From Vicugna pacos (lineage: Eukaryota; Chordata; Mammalia; Artiodactyla; Camelidae), in the NCBI RefSeq assembly GCF_048564905.1, contig NC_133008.1:7586453-7650452 (forward strand): a stretch of 64,000 bases of DNA, written 5' to 3'. Shown in pieces: positions 31,905 to 43,020 of this stretch. The first letter of the stretch is position 1. Every line of letters begins with the position of its first letter. The notes under the pieces are model-generated. The model was not told where the DNA came from and ran no database searches. It saw nothing but the letters and a program-made list of their open reading frames with translations. The translations under genes were made by a program, and so were the position numbers.

Positions 31905-32062
31905 ATATGTATTCAATATCTTGTAGTAACCTATAATGAAAAAGAATATGGAAGGAAATATATGTATGTACATGTATGACTAAAGCATTATGCTGTACAC
32001 TAGAAATTGACATAGCGTTGTAAACTGACTATACTGCAATAAACAAAAATTGTTTTTAATGT
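31905..32062 (+). mobile_element. L1 3' end, sense
   Basis: ATTCAATATCTTGTAGTAACCTATAATG, AAAGAATATGG, GCTGTACACTAGAAATTGACATAGC and AACTGACTATACTGCAATAAAC are the terminal part of cetartiodactyl L1 in sense orientation. AATAAA is the likely polyadenylation signal. Confidence 0.85.
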
Positions 32063-32965
32063 GCCATGTTGGATTTTAGGGGCACAGTGGTGGACAAGAC
32101 AAAATCTGTGTCCACATAGAATTTACATTCCAGGCGTCATGGGGTAGGTAGGGTGGAGACAGACAAACTAAAACAGATGAAGTAACAAATGAGGTGACTC
32201 AGGCATGGACAGGCGCTTGGCTGAGGATGCAAGGGGTGCTGGTGCTGACATTTGCTGCTTTGGAGAGGGAGGCCAGGGAGGGCTCTCTGAGGAGGGGACA
32301 CTGAGGCCAAGATCTGCATGATGAGAAGCCTGGCATCCCGAGGTGTCCCAAGGCCCCAAGAACAGCGAGTTGGTTCTCAGGCCGCCAAGAGGCCGGGGTG
32401 TCTTCTAGGAACAGGGAGGAGTCAGTGTCTGAAGTGGGCTGGGGAGGGCATGATGAGGCCCGGGAGGGTGTGTCTGGCCCTCTTGGCTAAGGAAGAATGT
32501 GTGTTTCACCCCCAAAGCAGTGGGAGATCACTGCTGGGTTGAAAATAAAGAGATGCCATTGTCCAGTTTGTGCTTTGAAAAGCTCAGGCTGATGCGGAAT
32601 GGAGAGTGGTCCCGGACGAGTGCCTGAGAGGAACGGAGGGGCAGAGGAAGTGGGGAAACCACTGGGAGGTCACCGCAGTCATCCAGGCCAGGTGCAGTGG
32701 GGGCTCGCACAGGGGGCCTGATGCTGGAGGCGATGGGAAGACATGGATGGAGTCGATGTGGATTTTAGGGGCTGTACTGGCAGGACTTGGAGGTGGACTG
32801 AGTCAGGGGGACTGAGGGAGAGAAGATTGGATGACTCCCAGCTTTTGAATGACACCCGAATTCTTAGCTTGGGCAACTCAGTGGTGCCATTTGCCGTAAC
32901 GGGCTGGAGGATGGAATGGGGAATCTGTTTGGACTTGTTCATTTTGACATGACTAGTAGACATCT
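32063..32965 (+). mobile_element. L2 LINE 3' region
   Basis: Sense L2 landmarks: GGGGCACAGTGGTGGACAAGAC, AGAATTTACATTCCAGGCG, GAGGGCTCTCTGAGGAGGGGACACTGAGGCCAAG, AGCAGTGGGAGATCACTGC, CATCCAGGCCAGG and GACTCCCAGCTTTTGAATG. About 900 bp of a very old element. No reading frame of the reverse transcriptase survives. Confidence 0.85.
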
Positions 32966-33174
32966 GAGCAGAGATACACAGTCACAGTCCTTGGATTAAA
33001 TGACACCACGGAGGTGGAGGCAGCAGCACAGGGCCTGGCCCAGAGTGGGCATTTGTCACTGTGTGTTGACTCCAAATACACATGTATGGGGACAGTGGTC
33101 AAGACAGCCCTGGACCTTAGCCTGGTTGCCTCCTTCCTTAGCCTGGAGCCTGGAAAGACCTCTTCGTTCCTTAC

Positions 33175-33227
33175 TGTATTAGTCAGGGATTTCCAGAGAA
33201 ACAGAACCAATAGGATGTGTATGCCTA

Positions 33228-33260
<33 letters not shown>

Positions 33261-33602
33261 TTAAAGAGATTTATCTTAAGTAACTGGTTCAGTCCAAACC
33301 TGCAGGGCAAGTCAGCAAGCTGGAGGCCCAGGAGAGCCAATGTTCCAGTTAGAGTCCTAAGGGCATTTGCTGGAGAATGCTCTCTTGTTGGAGAATTCTC
33401 TCTTTTGTTCTGTTCAGACCTTCAACTGATTGGATGAGGCCCACCCACACTACAGAGGGCAATCTGCTTTCCTCCAAGTTCACCTGTTTGAATGTTTATC
33501 TCATCCAAAAAGATCCTCATGGAGAAACATCCAGAATAATGTTTGGCCACATATCTGGGTGCCGTGGCCCGGCCAAGTGGACCCATGAAATTAACCATCA
33601 CA
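33175..33602 (-). mobile_element. Solo LTR fossil, ERVL/MaLR type, with 5-bp target duplication
   Basis: The element starts TGTATTAGTCAGGGATTTCC and ends TTAACCATCACA, so it has the TG...CA termini of an LTR. CTTAC lies directly on both sides (33170-33174 and 33603-33607), which is the 5-bp target-site duplication expected for ERVL and MaLR elements. On the minus strand an AATAAATCTC region gives the polyadenylation signal. It is 428 bp long with no internal viral sequence. A TCTG/TCTA microsatellite lies inside it. Age: shared-placental type by family. Confidence 0.85.
33228..33262. repeat. (TCTG)n(TCTA)n microsatellite inside the LTR
   Basis: About four TCTG units followed by about four TCTA units, replacing a TATA/GAGA-rich stretch common at this place in the LTR family. 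Confidence 0.9.
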
Positions 33603-33607
33603 CTTAC

Positions 33608-34275
33608 CTTCTACTGTTACCTCCCTTGGAGTCCCCCTCATTTTTCCTCATCTCTCTTTCCAGCCAGTCAGTTCTCTCATCCTGCTTCCCGTGCATTGAC
33701 TAAATCTTCCCTACACCATCCCCCCCCCACCACTGCTTTCTTCAGATCGTCATCGTCCCTCATCCCTTCCAAGCCTTCCCCAGGATTGGGGCAAAGTTTG
33801 GTTTAACCGCCTTCCATCTTTAGGACCAAGTACGCAGTCTGTATCTTGGCATTTCTCAACTAGATTCCTGCCTCCCTCTCTGGACCCATCTCTCAAATCG
33901 TGTCACCTTCCTGTGCCAAATGCAGTGATTTCATTTTTCAATCATGCTACCTACTCAGAACGTATATGTCATTCTTTTGCCCGAAATGGCTCCCCTCCTG
34001 GCTTTTTGCTGAAAGAACCCATGTTCATTCTTCGTGGTCCAGCTTCGGTCTTAGTCATCTGAGAACCTTCCCTATTTTCTAGGCAGAAGGAAACTCCTCC
34101 TCCTCCTCTGTGACCCCACCACACTCTGGGTGCCCCTCAAACGATCCCATAGTGTACTTGGGGTTGCTCCCTCTGACTGTCACCACCACTTCCCCACCCT
34201 GTGAAACCCTAAAAGGCAGGGGCTGCATCCTGTCTCCCCCTCCCCACTCTCCAGGCTCCTAACAGATCCTCCAGT
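33608..34275 (-). mobile_element. Probable L2 LINE, antisense
   Basis: The pyrimidine-rich composition and phrases such as CTGAGAACCTTCCCTATTTTC, GTGACCCCACCACACTC and AGGCAGGGGCTGCATCCTGTC follow the antisense order of the L2 3' region. The left half is weaker. A C-run lies at 33720. Confidence 0.5.
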
Positions 34276-35809
34276 GAGGGTTAGATGAGGTGGGGGAGGA
34301 AGGAAAGGACAAATTCTGCTTCTACCCCAGGAGCACGCAGAATTCAGCTCATTTTATAAATAACTTCGGGTGATTTGTGGAGTGACAGTGACAAGTCTGC
34401 TAGGGGACTGTTACGGAGAAGGGGTAATAAAATCTATAAATAAAGCTGCACGGCCGACATTGTCTTCCTTGGACTCCTCACTGCCCAGGAACCGGGCGGG
34501 GCTGTCAGAGAGGCTTCTCAGCGCACAGGGAAGCCCGTCTGCGGCGTCCGCTCACTCTTACCCTCGGACTTTATCCTGACTCGCTTTCAGGTTTTCCCAC
34601 GTTTTCATCGCTTGGCTTTTTCTCCTTGCTTATCTTAGACTTAACTCTGGCCAGGACCTGGCTCTGCCGAGTTCTGAGTTGGCCCCAGGGGCCGATGACT
34701 GGATGATTGAAGGCATTTGCGTTCAGTTTGGTGCTGGCCCGGGTCCCTTCCCTGTGAATCAGATCCGGTCCTGCCAGCTGGCTTTGGGGTCCTTGCCACT
34801 CTGTGTCGGAAATATATTCCCTCCAGGGAAACGGTTCAGAAATCTGCTTCCTGAAAAGCCTCCTTGACCCTTTGCAGCCAACATTTCCTGTATTTTCTGT
34901 TCTAATCCTCAGATTGCTTAAATCCAGCAGGGTTTGGGAGCTGTGCAGACCCGGGCTCTCCCAGCCCCCTCCCTAGGTTGGAAGGCCTGGCCTCTGAACG
35001 CATGTGGATCTCCCTGCCTGTCTTCTCTGTCCTCTGGCTGCTGAGCCGCTCCCCTGTCCCTCCTGTGGCCTCACCTGGCTCGGCCCAGCCCGTGTCCACC
35101 CGCGCAGCCTTGCAGGGATGGTGGAGGTTGAACCTGGCACCGAGCGACCTCCGCTGCCTCCAGCCTCATGGGGCAGATAGAAGTGGGGGGGCATGGGCAA
35201 GAGAGAGCTGCCCTTGCTAAACTGTACAAATACGACTGGTTGTGGTCAAAACACACGGAAATGTCCCCTCCTTTCCTTCATCTCTTAGTGTGGCTCGCTC
35301 TGTCCCACTCTGCCGCGTGCACCCTCAGGTCTCTCCCTCCAGCAGCCTGGGAGCAGCCCCTGGACCCACCCGTCGGGGAGGCAGCTAGGAAGACATATAA
35401 CCGGCCTCGCAGAGTCTTGTTCTGGGGAGCAGAGAGGAGGGAGGGAGGCTCAATGGACGGTGAATGAGGTAGCGTTCTTTGATCCCTTGCAACAGCAATC
35501 AACTAGGGCAGATTCGGACCAAGAGGGAAAGTGTTGGGGGAAATGCAGGAGCTCACAGAAGCGAAGTGCCCGCTGAGGAAGGAGGCTGGGCAGGGACAGG
35601 GTGCAGGGCAGCCCCCTGGGGAACGAGAGGTCCCCTGGGTGTGTCTGCACCAGCTGTTTGTTCTGTGTGTCACTCTACCTGAGGTTCAGGGTCTCAGGAG
35701 ACAGAGCCCCAATGGGCAGTCCTGGCTGCTGTGCCCATCCCTCTGCCAGGGTCTTTGAGAGGCAGGGAGGGCACCTCCCCAACGGGTGCCAGGAGGCCAC
35801 ACGGTGTCG
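34276..35809. other. Unassigned GC-rich sequence, no gene seen
   Basis: No recognised repeat. Many short open frames on both strands overlap, as expected for GC-rich DNA. No convincing acceptor and donor pair was seen. Confidence 0.4.
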
Positions 35810-35972
35810 GGGAGGGGGGTCTGGGTTTGATACAGGTGGACTCTGCCCCCAGCTCTGTGAGCTGGGCCAGCGATCTGATGCTTTAAACCCCACCTCTCCT
35901 TCTGCGTAACATGGAAAAGCTTTATGTGTCTCACGGGCCTGTTCTGAGGCTACGCTGAGATGAGTGTATGTG
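35810..35972 (+). mobile_element. MIR
   Basis: GGTCTGGGTTTGATACAGG, CTGCCCCCAGCTCTGTGAGCTGGG and AACCCCACCTCTCCTTCTGCGTAACATGG in MIR order, diverged. Confidence 0.65.
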
Positions 35973-37689
35973 GGGGTGCTAGGTGCTCCCAGGCATCTCC
36001 AATATCTGTTCATTTATCCCTCAGGAAAGTGGCCTACGGTCCCCAAAAGCTGGGAGACAGCTGGACACAGATCATTATTACAGTGCGAGGGGGACTTAGC
36101 CAGGCCAGCGTGGCGGGGGGGAGCTTTCCTTCTGTGGCCTCCTTCGCAGAAAAGGTCGTCATTTCTGCTTAGACTCTTGGTTCACTGAGTGCCAGAATCC
36201 CCCCCGCCCTCTGCCCCGACAACCTTCTGCTCAAAGATGGAGAAAGAGCAACTCCTGGCTCCTCCTCCGGGAGCCCTTGAACTTGGGGTTCCCTCTGCTT
36301 TCCTGCAGACTGTCAGCAGGCAGTGTGGTCAAGCCCTTTGCTCTCGACTGGCCCTCCTGATCCACCAAAGGTTCCATTTTTGTTTAGTCCTGACTTTGGA
36401 AGTAGGATGAATCTATCCAAGCTTCCTTTCCCACGAGGTCATGATTTTCATGACACAAGTAGGCCTGAAGCGGCCTGCTGTCTGGTCGTTTCTTTAGAAG
36501 CAGCCGTGTGCGGCCCACTCACAGGCTAGCACAGAAAGAATTTCAAAGCCCTGAGGCCGAGGCTCTGAAGGGAATGGGGCCCTAAGGAAAAAATCCAGCA
36601 GACAAAGGATGGTGTGGAGGAGGCGCCGGCTCCCCGCTTACAAGTGCACGCACCTCCTGACGTGGTGCTTTGTGAAGAATGTCCTTAGGTGAGACGCTGT
36701 GTGTCCCCAGGGGAGTGGGGGCAGTGGGTGACTGGGGGCAGAGCAGAGTGGCTGTGCCACCGACAGAAGGACTGGACGGTGACTTCACTCCTGGGTGTCA
36801 GTACCGTCCTTGGCGTGCCCGTCACACAGGCGGGGTAGAAGCAGCCCCTGATGGCCCGAGTGCCTGCCGGAGGGTCAGCTGTATGTTAATAGCTGTGACC
36901 CTGGGCCCCACTGTGCCCTGCGGGCGGGGGGGCATGGTCTGGCATTTACTGTGTTTGTGTAAGGGGTGGGGGCCTCGGAGAGGACGGGGTGCCTCCCAGG
37001 AAGACCAGGAGCAGCCGCTCAAGAGTGACCCCCCCGCCCCCCGCAGCTCCCCCAGGGCAGCACTTGGGCGTAATTTCCAGGGGGACAAGGTAGCGCCTTC
37101 AGGCCCCAACCCCCAAGCTGGTCTGCTCCCTGAAAGTGTCCATCCTCTCCTCTTGCCCCCTCCCCCTTGGGATCCAGGAGCAACACCAGGGGCTGAGGGG
37201 GGAGGGTCTGTGAGGATCAAGTTCTTTTACCCCAGGCCTGCTGGCGGGTATAGAAGACGGGCCAGGCGCACATGTGGGGTGAGGGTGCGTGGCGGGGAGC
37301 GGGCAGGGCGCTAAACTCAGGCGGGAGAGGGCAGGGAACGCAGGGCGGATATGGTGGCCCAAGAAGGCGGGGTTGAGGGAGGGGCGAGGGAAGGGTGGAG
37401 AAGTGGGGGGACGATGCGTGCACCCAGGTGTGCGGGGGGCAGGGACTCTGAGCCCCTAGGTCTGGCTGTGGGGAGGTTCCAGGTCCTCCAGCCAGAATCC
37501 CCCAAGGGCTGACTCAGCGGGTCCTCAGGGCCTCCCTTAGGACTGTCGAGAAAGGCTCGTTTCCTGCCTAGAACGCACCCTTTTCTTCTTTCTGCGGGCC
37601 CCCACCTCCCCACAGGGCCCCCTTCCAGTCTTCTTAGCAGGCTGTCCTCCTTTGACTTAAAAAGACTATTATTATAAAAGAAAACTATG
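35973..37689. other. Unassigned GC-rich sequence, no gene seen
   Basis: GC-rich, purine-rich on the plus strand between 37200 and 37420. The 211-codon plus frame at 36679-37314 lacks any domain and overlaps minus-strand frames, so it is not called. No CpG island as dense as that at 16.4 kb. Confidence 0.4.
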
Positions 37690-37905
37690 CTTCTTAAAAT
37701 AATCGTACTGTCCCCATCAAAAGTGTTCCCCTTGTACCCCACTCCACTGCCCTGTCCGTCCCCGAGCCCTAGGTGTAAATATTTGGTCCTTTCAGCTTGC
37801 TATCTATGGGCCTTTTTTGTACTTCCACAAATACATTTAAATTCTTACAGAAATAAAATAATGCGTGGTATTCTGCATTTTTTTTTAACTTCACAATATG
37901 AGGGT
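37690..37905 (-). mobile_element. Probable L1M 3' UTR fragment
   Basis: CCTAGGTGTAAATATTTGGTCC, CTTCCACAAATACATTTAAATTC and ATAATGCGTGGTATTCTGC, followed by TTTTTAACTTCACAATATG, resemble the antisense L1M 3' UTR in order, but similarity is weak. Confidence 0.45.
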
Positions 37906-38559
37906 CAGTTCAATCTGAATGGGCTCCCGGGGCCCACGGACCACCCTTACGTGGAGACCTGCTGAATTAAACACCAGGACGTGACTCAGGGTGGCTGGCT
38001 GGGGGGTCTTTGCGGCTCCCAGCCCTCCCAGTCCCTCCCACTCTGCCCCTACCACCCCTACCCTCACCCTGCCCCGAGCTCTGGGCCTGCCTTCCTGGAC
38101 TTTTTTTTTCACATTTTCCTCCACACCAGCCGTTTTCACTCTTTGCAACGTAAGTCTCCTGGTTTGTTTGCTGCCCCTTCTGATCCTGGCCTTTCTGTTC
38201 TTTCTCTGCGTCAGTCCATCTGAAGCCCCAGTGACAAGCGGACACGCGGCGGGGCTTCTGCGGGAGGTGCTAGAAAGGCAGTGGACACGCTCACACTTCG
38301 TATTCTGTGTCTCTGCGACCGTTCATAGCTTCTGTCACATTAATATCAACATAGCTGCACCTCGGATTTGTTTTAGCTTTTTGGCAGACTAAGACTTAGC
38401 ACAGGCACCAGCGCAGAGCCTGAGTGCGCAGCCTGGTGACTTTCCAGACAGAACACACCTGTGTCCCGGTCAGGACGCAGCACGTGACCTGCCTCCGGAG
38501 ACACCCCCCGCCCCTGCCCCCGCCCCGCTGCCCAAGGTAACCACTCTCCCCGTGCCCCA
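37906..38559. other. Unassigned sequence with a possible microexon
   Basis: A strong acceptor (TTTTTTTTTCACATTTTCC...CACACCAG ending at 38129) is followed 20 bases later by a strong donor GTAAGTCT at 38150. A 20-base exon is possible but unsupported by any partner. The rest is unassigned. Confidence 0.35.
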
Positions 38560-39407
38560 TGATAGACTAGCTTTGCCTGTTCTTGAACTTTCTACGAATG
38601 GAATCACACACTATAGTTTCTTTTCTTCAGCTGAGCGTTTGGGGATTTACCCGTGTGGCCACACTCAGTGGTGGATGGTTCGTTTATTTATTCATCGTAT
38701 GGTTGTTGGGCGTTCGGATTGTTTCCAGTTTGGGGCTGTTATAAGCAATCTTGTATGTGTTTTGGCGAACATACGTAGGCATTTCTGTTGTGTTTAGACC
38801 TACAGTGGAATCGCTGGGCGTAAGGTATGCAGATGTTGCATTTTAGTAACCAGCACCACATTGTTTCCCAAGGAAGGGGATACTTCCACCAAACGAGCAT
38901 GAGAATTCCAGGTGCTTCGCGTCGTCACCACCGCGGGGCACTTCCCATCAGTCTTGTTTCAGCCATCCTGGTGGCTGTGTCCGGAACGCCTCTTCCGTCC
39001 CATCATTCTGTGTGTCTATCCACGTGCCAGTCCCACTTTATCTTAATTACGAAGCTTTCGTGTCGATTTCAGGTCGTGTTTTGCCCTTTAGGACAGCCCC
39101 GGCTGTTCCTGGGCCTTTGCGATTTCACACAAGTTTTACACCCTGTTTGCTGATTTCTGTGAAAACAACAACAAAAAACCCCAACCCTGCTGAGACTTTG
39201 ACTGAGATTCATTGAACCGAAAGTAATTCAGGAAGAAATGGCATCTTCACAAAACTGGGGACTTCGATTTGTGAAAATGGTGTATCACTCTAGTATTTGG
39301 GTCTAATTTAATTTTATTTGACAGTATTTTTATAGTTTTGAGTATAGAGATCCTGCACGCTTTATTAGATTTACGCCTAGGGATTTAATATTTTTTGATG
39401 CTGTTTT
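38560..39407 (-). mobile_element. L1M LINE, antisense, part before the SINE
   Basis: Antisense L1 order: GAATGGAATCACACACTATAG, GTTGGGCGTTCGGATTGTTTCCAGTTTGGGGC, ACAGTGGAATCGCTGGGCG, then the GTGGCTGTGTCCGGA segment and ACTGAGATTCATTGAACCG. The element continues after the SINE at 39408-39550. Confidence 0.85.
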
Positions 39408-39550
39408 ATTTTTTATTTTACTTTTTATTTAAATTTTGTTGGGAGGGAGATACTTAGGCTTATTTTATTTATTTACTTTTAACAGAGGTGCTGGGGATTG
39501 AACTCAGGACCTTGTGCAACGTGCATTCTACCACCGAGCTATATCCACCC
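39408..39550 (-). mobile_element. Camelid SINE inserted in L1M
   Basis: T-rich tail side, GGCTTATTTTATTTATTTAC, then GAGGTGCTGGGGATTGAACTCAGG (B box complement) and CCACCGAGCTATATCCACCC. GATGCTGTTTTA (about 39396-39407) and GGTGCTATTTTA (39551-39562) are a 12-bp target-site duplication with two mismatches. Confidence 0.9.
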
Positions 39551-40437
39551 GGTGCTATTTTAAATAATAATATTTAAAAAATTGCTTTCTGTTTGTCACT
39601 GGTGATTTTTCATGTGGCCCTTGTTTGCAGTGTTCTTGCCACACTCACTGAACTCGAATAGTTGAATAGTCTTTTCGCGATTCTGTGTATCTTCTATCGT
39701 GTCATCTGTAAATAGAAGTTTTTGTTTTGTTTCCTGTCCTTACACCTTTTATTTCTTTTGCTGGACTCATTGCCTTGGCTAGGCTCTTCAGTGCTGCTGG
39801 AGAGAGTGATTGCCAGTGCCACAGCGAGCATCCTGGTTTTGTAGCTGAACTCAGAGGGAACATTAAGTTTGAGTTGATGGTTTTGTATTCATTCATCAAG
39901 TTAAAGAAGTTCTCTTCTTAGTTTGCGGAGAGTTTCCTTTTTTTTAAGTTATGATTGGATGTTAAGACTTGTCAAGTGATTTTTCTGCATTTAGGAGACG
40001 ATTTTATGATATTTCTCCCTTTTTTTCTGTCAAAACGCTGAATTAAGAGGATTGATTTTAGAATGTTAACTACCCTTGTATTCCCAGAATAAGCCCCACT
40101 TGGACGGCTGTATTATTTTAATATGTTGCTGGATTCAATTTGCTAGCACTTTCTTTAGGAATTTTGCATCTGTCTTCATAAAGAGATGGCCTATAATTTT
40201 TCTTCCTTCTGTTGTCAGGTTTTGGTTTTCAAGGTTATGGTGGTCTCATAAAATGAGTTGGGAAATGTTACCCCTGATTCTGTTACCTGGAAGAATCAGT
40301 ATAAGGTTTAATGCTGCTTCTTTCTTAAACGTTTGGAAGAAATCACTAGTAAAGACATCCAGACCTAGGATTTTCTTTAGGTTTTAAATAATTTAATTAA
40401 ATTGTTTGAATGGCTTTAGGACTCTGCTTCATTTTTC
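39551..40437 (-). mobile_element. L1M LINE ORF2 region, antisense, part after the SINE
   Basis: Antisense ORF2 landmarks: CTGGACTCATTGCCTTGGCTAGG, CTTGTATTCCCAGAATAAGCCCCACTTGG, TTAATATGTTGCTGGATTCAATTTGCTAGC and ATTTTTCTTCCTTCTGTTGTCAGG. The reverse transcriptase frame is broken by stops and frameshifts. Confidence 0.88.
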
Positions 40438-41040
40438 AATAACAACTTTATTAAGATATAAAGTGTATACCATACAATTCATCTATTTAAAGTATACAGT
40501 TCAGTGACTTGGGGTATATGCACACAATTGTGCACCTGTCAGCACAATTATTTTTAGAGCATCACTCCACACAGAAACCCAGTACCCCTTAGCTGTCATC
40601 TTCCAATCCCTCCATCACTCCCAGCCCCTGGCAACCACTCACCTACATTTTGTCTTTCTCAGTCTGCCTGTTCTGGGCGTCTCCTACAAATGGAATCATA
40701 AATATGTGGCCTTTTGTGTTTGGCTTCTTTCACTTAGCACGCCTTCCAGGTTCATCCAGTGGCCTGTGTCAGTGCTTTATTCCTCTTTATGACTGAATAA
40801 TATTCCACTGTATGGATATTCCGCATTTTGTTTGTCCATTCATCTGTCGATGGACATTTGGCTTTCCACTGTTTGGCTATAGTGAATAAAGCTGCTGTGA
40901 GCATCTGTGTACTAGTTTTTGTGGGAACATATGTCTTCATTTCTCTTGGTTATATACTTAGGAGTGGAATTGCTGACTCATGTGCTTCATTATATTTTAT
41001 TGCTGAACCGTAATATGGAGATACCAGAGTGTATTTAACA
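40438..41040 (-). mobile_element. Second L1M LINE 3' end, antisense
   Basis: Starts with TTCAATAACAACTTTATTAAGATATAAAGTG, a fresh L1M 3' terminus, so it is a separate insertion from the ORF2 block to its left. On the minus strand 40752-40940 still reads NKMRNIHTVEYYSVIKRN, the ORF2 C-terminal hallmark. It is 5' truncated. Confidence 0.88.
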
Positions 41041-41084
41041 ATTATGTTATTGATGGTCTTTAGATGTTTTCATTTTTGCTGTTA

Positions 41085-41232
41085 AACAACGCTCCAGGCA
41101 GGGCTGCTCAAAAATGTGGTTTGCGGATGGGTGCTGGCATTTAAACTGTTTGTCACAGGTCCCTAACAAGATTTGGATAGAAACTGAGAATGTTTGGAAA
41201 CTTTTAAAGCAGTTTATCCAGTGATTTTTATG
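41085..41232. mobile_element. Possible hAT-type DNA transposon remnant
   Basis: GGCTGCTCAAAAATGTGGTTTGCGG and TTTAAACTGTTTGTCACAGGTCCC resemble the start of some MER hAT elements (gctcaaagtgtggtcc type). No opposite terminal repeat was found. Confidence 0.3.
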
Positions 41233-41524
41233 TCTGTTGAATCTAAGAATTTGAAAAAAATGGGCTAGGACTTTTATGGGTTTTAAAATTTTATCTTTTA
41301 CATCACTTCTTTGCATTTCACAAAAGTATCGTCCCCTGACAGACGAGGTCAGAATGAAAAAAAGACAGCTGGTCCTCTGCCACAGGTAGGCACTACACCT
41401 GCCTGGCCGTGTGTGTTGCTGTCGGAACAGCGGGCTGGAGCCACACTCGGAAGAATGAGAACAAGCTGTTTGAGACTAGACTGCAACAAGGAAGAGGGAG
41501 CCCATCACCTCAGGTCCTCTGCAG

Positions 41525-41965
41525 GAGTGAGGATGATAAATTGTAATACAGATGAGTGGGTAAACAGAATGCAGTATTTACATGTAATGGAATATTATTA
41601 AGTGGTAAAAAGGAAGGAAATTCTGACCTGTGTTGCAACGTGGATGAACCTGGGGGACTTTATGCTAATAAACTAAGCCAGTCACAGCAGGACAGCTGTG
41701 TGATTCTGTGTATATGAGCTCCCTGGGGTAGACTAAGAGGCGGAAAGTAGAACGGTGGGTGCCGGGGGCTGGGGGAGGGGAAAATGAGAAGTTGTTTAAT
41801 GGATTCAGAGTTTCAGTTGGGATGATGAGAATGTTCTAGAGATGGATGGTGATGGTGGTTCCACGACAGTGTGAAGGTGTGTCATGCCACCGAGCTGTAC
41901 ACTTAAAAATGGTAAATTTCGCGTTACCTATGCTTTACCACCGCCAACACAACAAAAAAAGTTTC
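41525..41965 (+). mobile_element. L1M LINE 3' end, sense
   Basis: Translation near 41550-41600 reads DEWVNRMQYLHVMEYY, the ORF2 C-terminal hallmark. The 3' UTR follows with GTGCCGGGGGCTGGGGGAGG, AGAATGTTCTAGAGATGGATGG and GAGCTGTACACTTAAAAATGG, ending in an A-rich tail at 41955. Confidence 0.9.
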
Positions 41966-42009
41966 ATTTCTGTAAACTCAGAGCCTCCCGGTTCTCCAGT
42001 CACCAGGAT

Positions 42010-42171
42010 AGCCACAATCTCATTTATCCTTACAACTACCCTATAAGGTGGGCATCTCCCCACTTTACAGGATGGGAAAGTTAGTCTCAGGGAGGGTAAG
42101 TGATTTGCTCCAGTGATGCAGGGGTTAAGTAAGAGAGCACCAGAGGGCTTCCAGCCATGAACCTCATTGTC
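42010..42171 (-). mobile_element. MIR, antisense
   Basis: AATCTCATTTATCCTTACAACTACCCTATAAGGTGGGCATC, CCCCACTTTACAGGATGGGAAAG and CAGGGAGGGTAAGTGATTTGC follow antisense MIR. Confidence 0.88.
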
Positions 42172-42529
42172 TTAATCTGTTCAGGCTGCAATAACAAAGT
42201 ACCATTCACGGGGGGCTTAAAAACCAGAAATCTACTCATAGTTCTGGAGTCTGGAAGCCTAAGATCAGAGTACCAGATGGCCGGGTTCTGATGGAGACCC
42301 CGGCCTGGCTCGCAGACAGCTGCCTTGCTGTGTGCTCGCTTGGTGGAGGAGGGAGTTCTAGTCGCTTCCTCCCCTTATAAGGACGCTAATCCCACCGTAA
42401 TGCCCTACCCTCTTGACCTCGTCTAAACCTAATCACCCCTGCAAAGGCCCCACCTCCAGATACCATCATGTTGGGGGTTAGGGCTTCAAAGTGTGAATTT
42501 GGGGGAGACACAAACATTCAATCCTTTAT
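42172..42529 (-). mobile_element. MLT1-type MaLR LTR fossil
   Basis: CTTAATCTGTTCAGGCTGCAATAACAAAGTACC, AGTTCTGGAGTCTGGAAGCC, CCTTATAAGGACGCTAATCCC, AAAGGCCCCACCTCCAGATACC and GGTTAGGGCTTCAAAGTGTGAATTTGGGGGAGACACAAAC: antisense, nearly complete LTR. Broken, old, no internal region. Confidence 0.9.
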
Positions 42530-42692
42530 ACCCATTCACTTGCACGTGGCTTTGGGCAAGTCCCTGCAATCCCTCGAGACTCAGTTTCCCCATCTGTGAA
42601 ATGGGGACCTTAATAGCCTGCCAACTCTTACAGGGTTATCATAGGGCTCAAGTGGAGTGACAGGTGCAGACGCCTTTATAAGCTGCGACTCG
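42530..42692 (+). mobile_element. MIR
   Basis: TTCACTTGCACGTGGCTTTGGGCAAGTCCC, GACTCAGTTTCCCCATCTGTGAAATGGGG and TACAGGGTTATCATAGGGCTCAAG in MIR order. Confidence 0.9.
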
Positions 42693-42864
42693 GAGGAGCT
42701 TGGACTTGTCTGAGTCTGTGTTTCCAGAGCTGTTCCCTCCGGCCACCTTGGAGGCCTGTCGGCTGAGTGCCCGTGGCGTTAGGAGGAAGGGTGCCCTGCT
42801 GCCTCATCCCTGCAAGGGGGCTCCGAAAAAGGGCCCTTTCCATCCCCACGGTTTTTTATTTGTT

Positions 42865-43020
42865 TTTATTTTTTAATTGAAGTAGAGTCGGTTTGCAATG
42901 CTGTGTTAACTTCTGGGGCACAGCATAGTGATTCAGTTGTGCATAAACACATATTCCTGATCACACTGGTTTTCATTATAGGCTATTACAAGGTATTAAA
43001 CATGGTCATCCCTATGTTTT
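42865..43020 (-). mobile_element. L1 3' end, antisense
   Basis: TTTTTAATTGAAGTAGAGTCGG, GGGGCACAGCATAGTGATTCAG and GTTTTCATTATAGGCTATTACAAGGTATTAAAC are the terminal cetartiodactyl L1 sequence. It is 5' truncated to about 150 bp. Confidence 0.88.

Noticed and set aside
36679-37314. A 211-codon plus-strand frame.
   Set aside because: No domain, a composition typical of GC-rich non-coding DNA, and overlapping frames on the other strand.
40752-40940. A 62-codon minus-strand frame reading NKMRNIHTVEYYSVIKRN.
   Set aside because: This is the L1 ORF2 C-terminal hallmark inside an L1M remnant.
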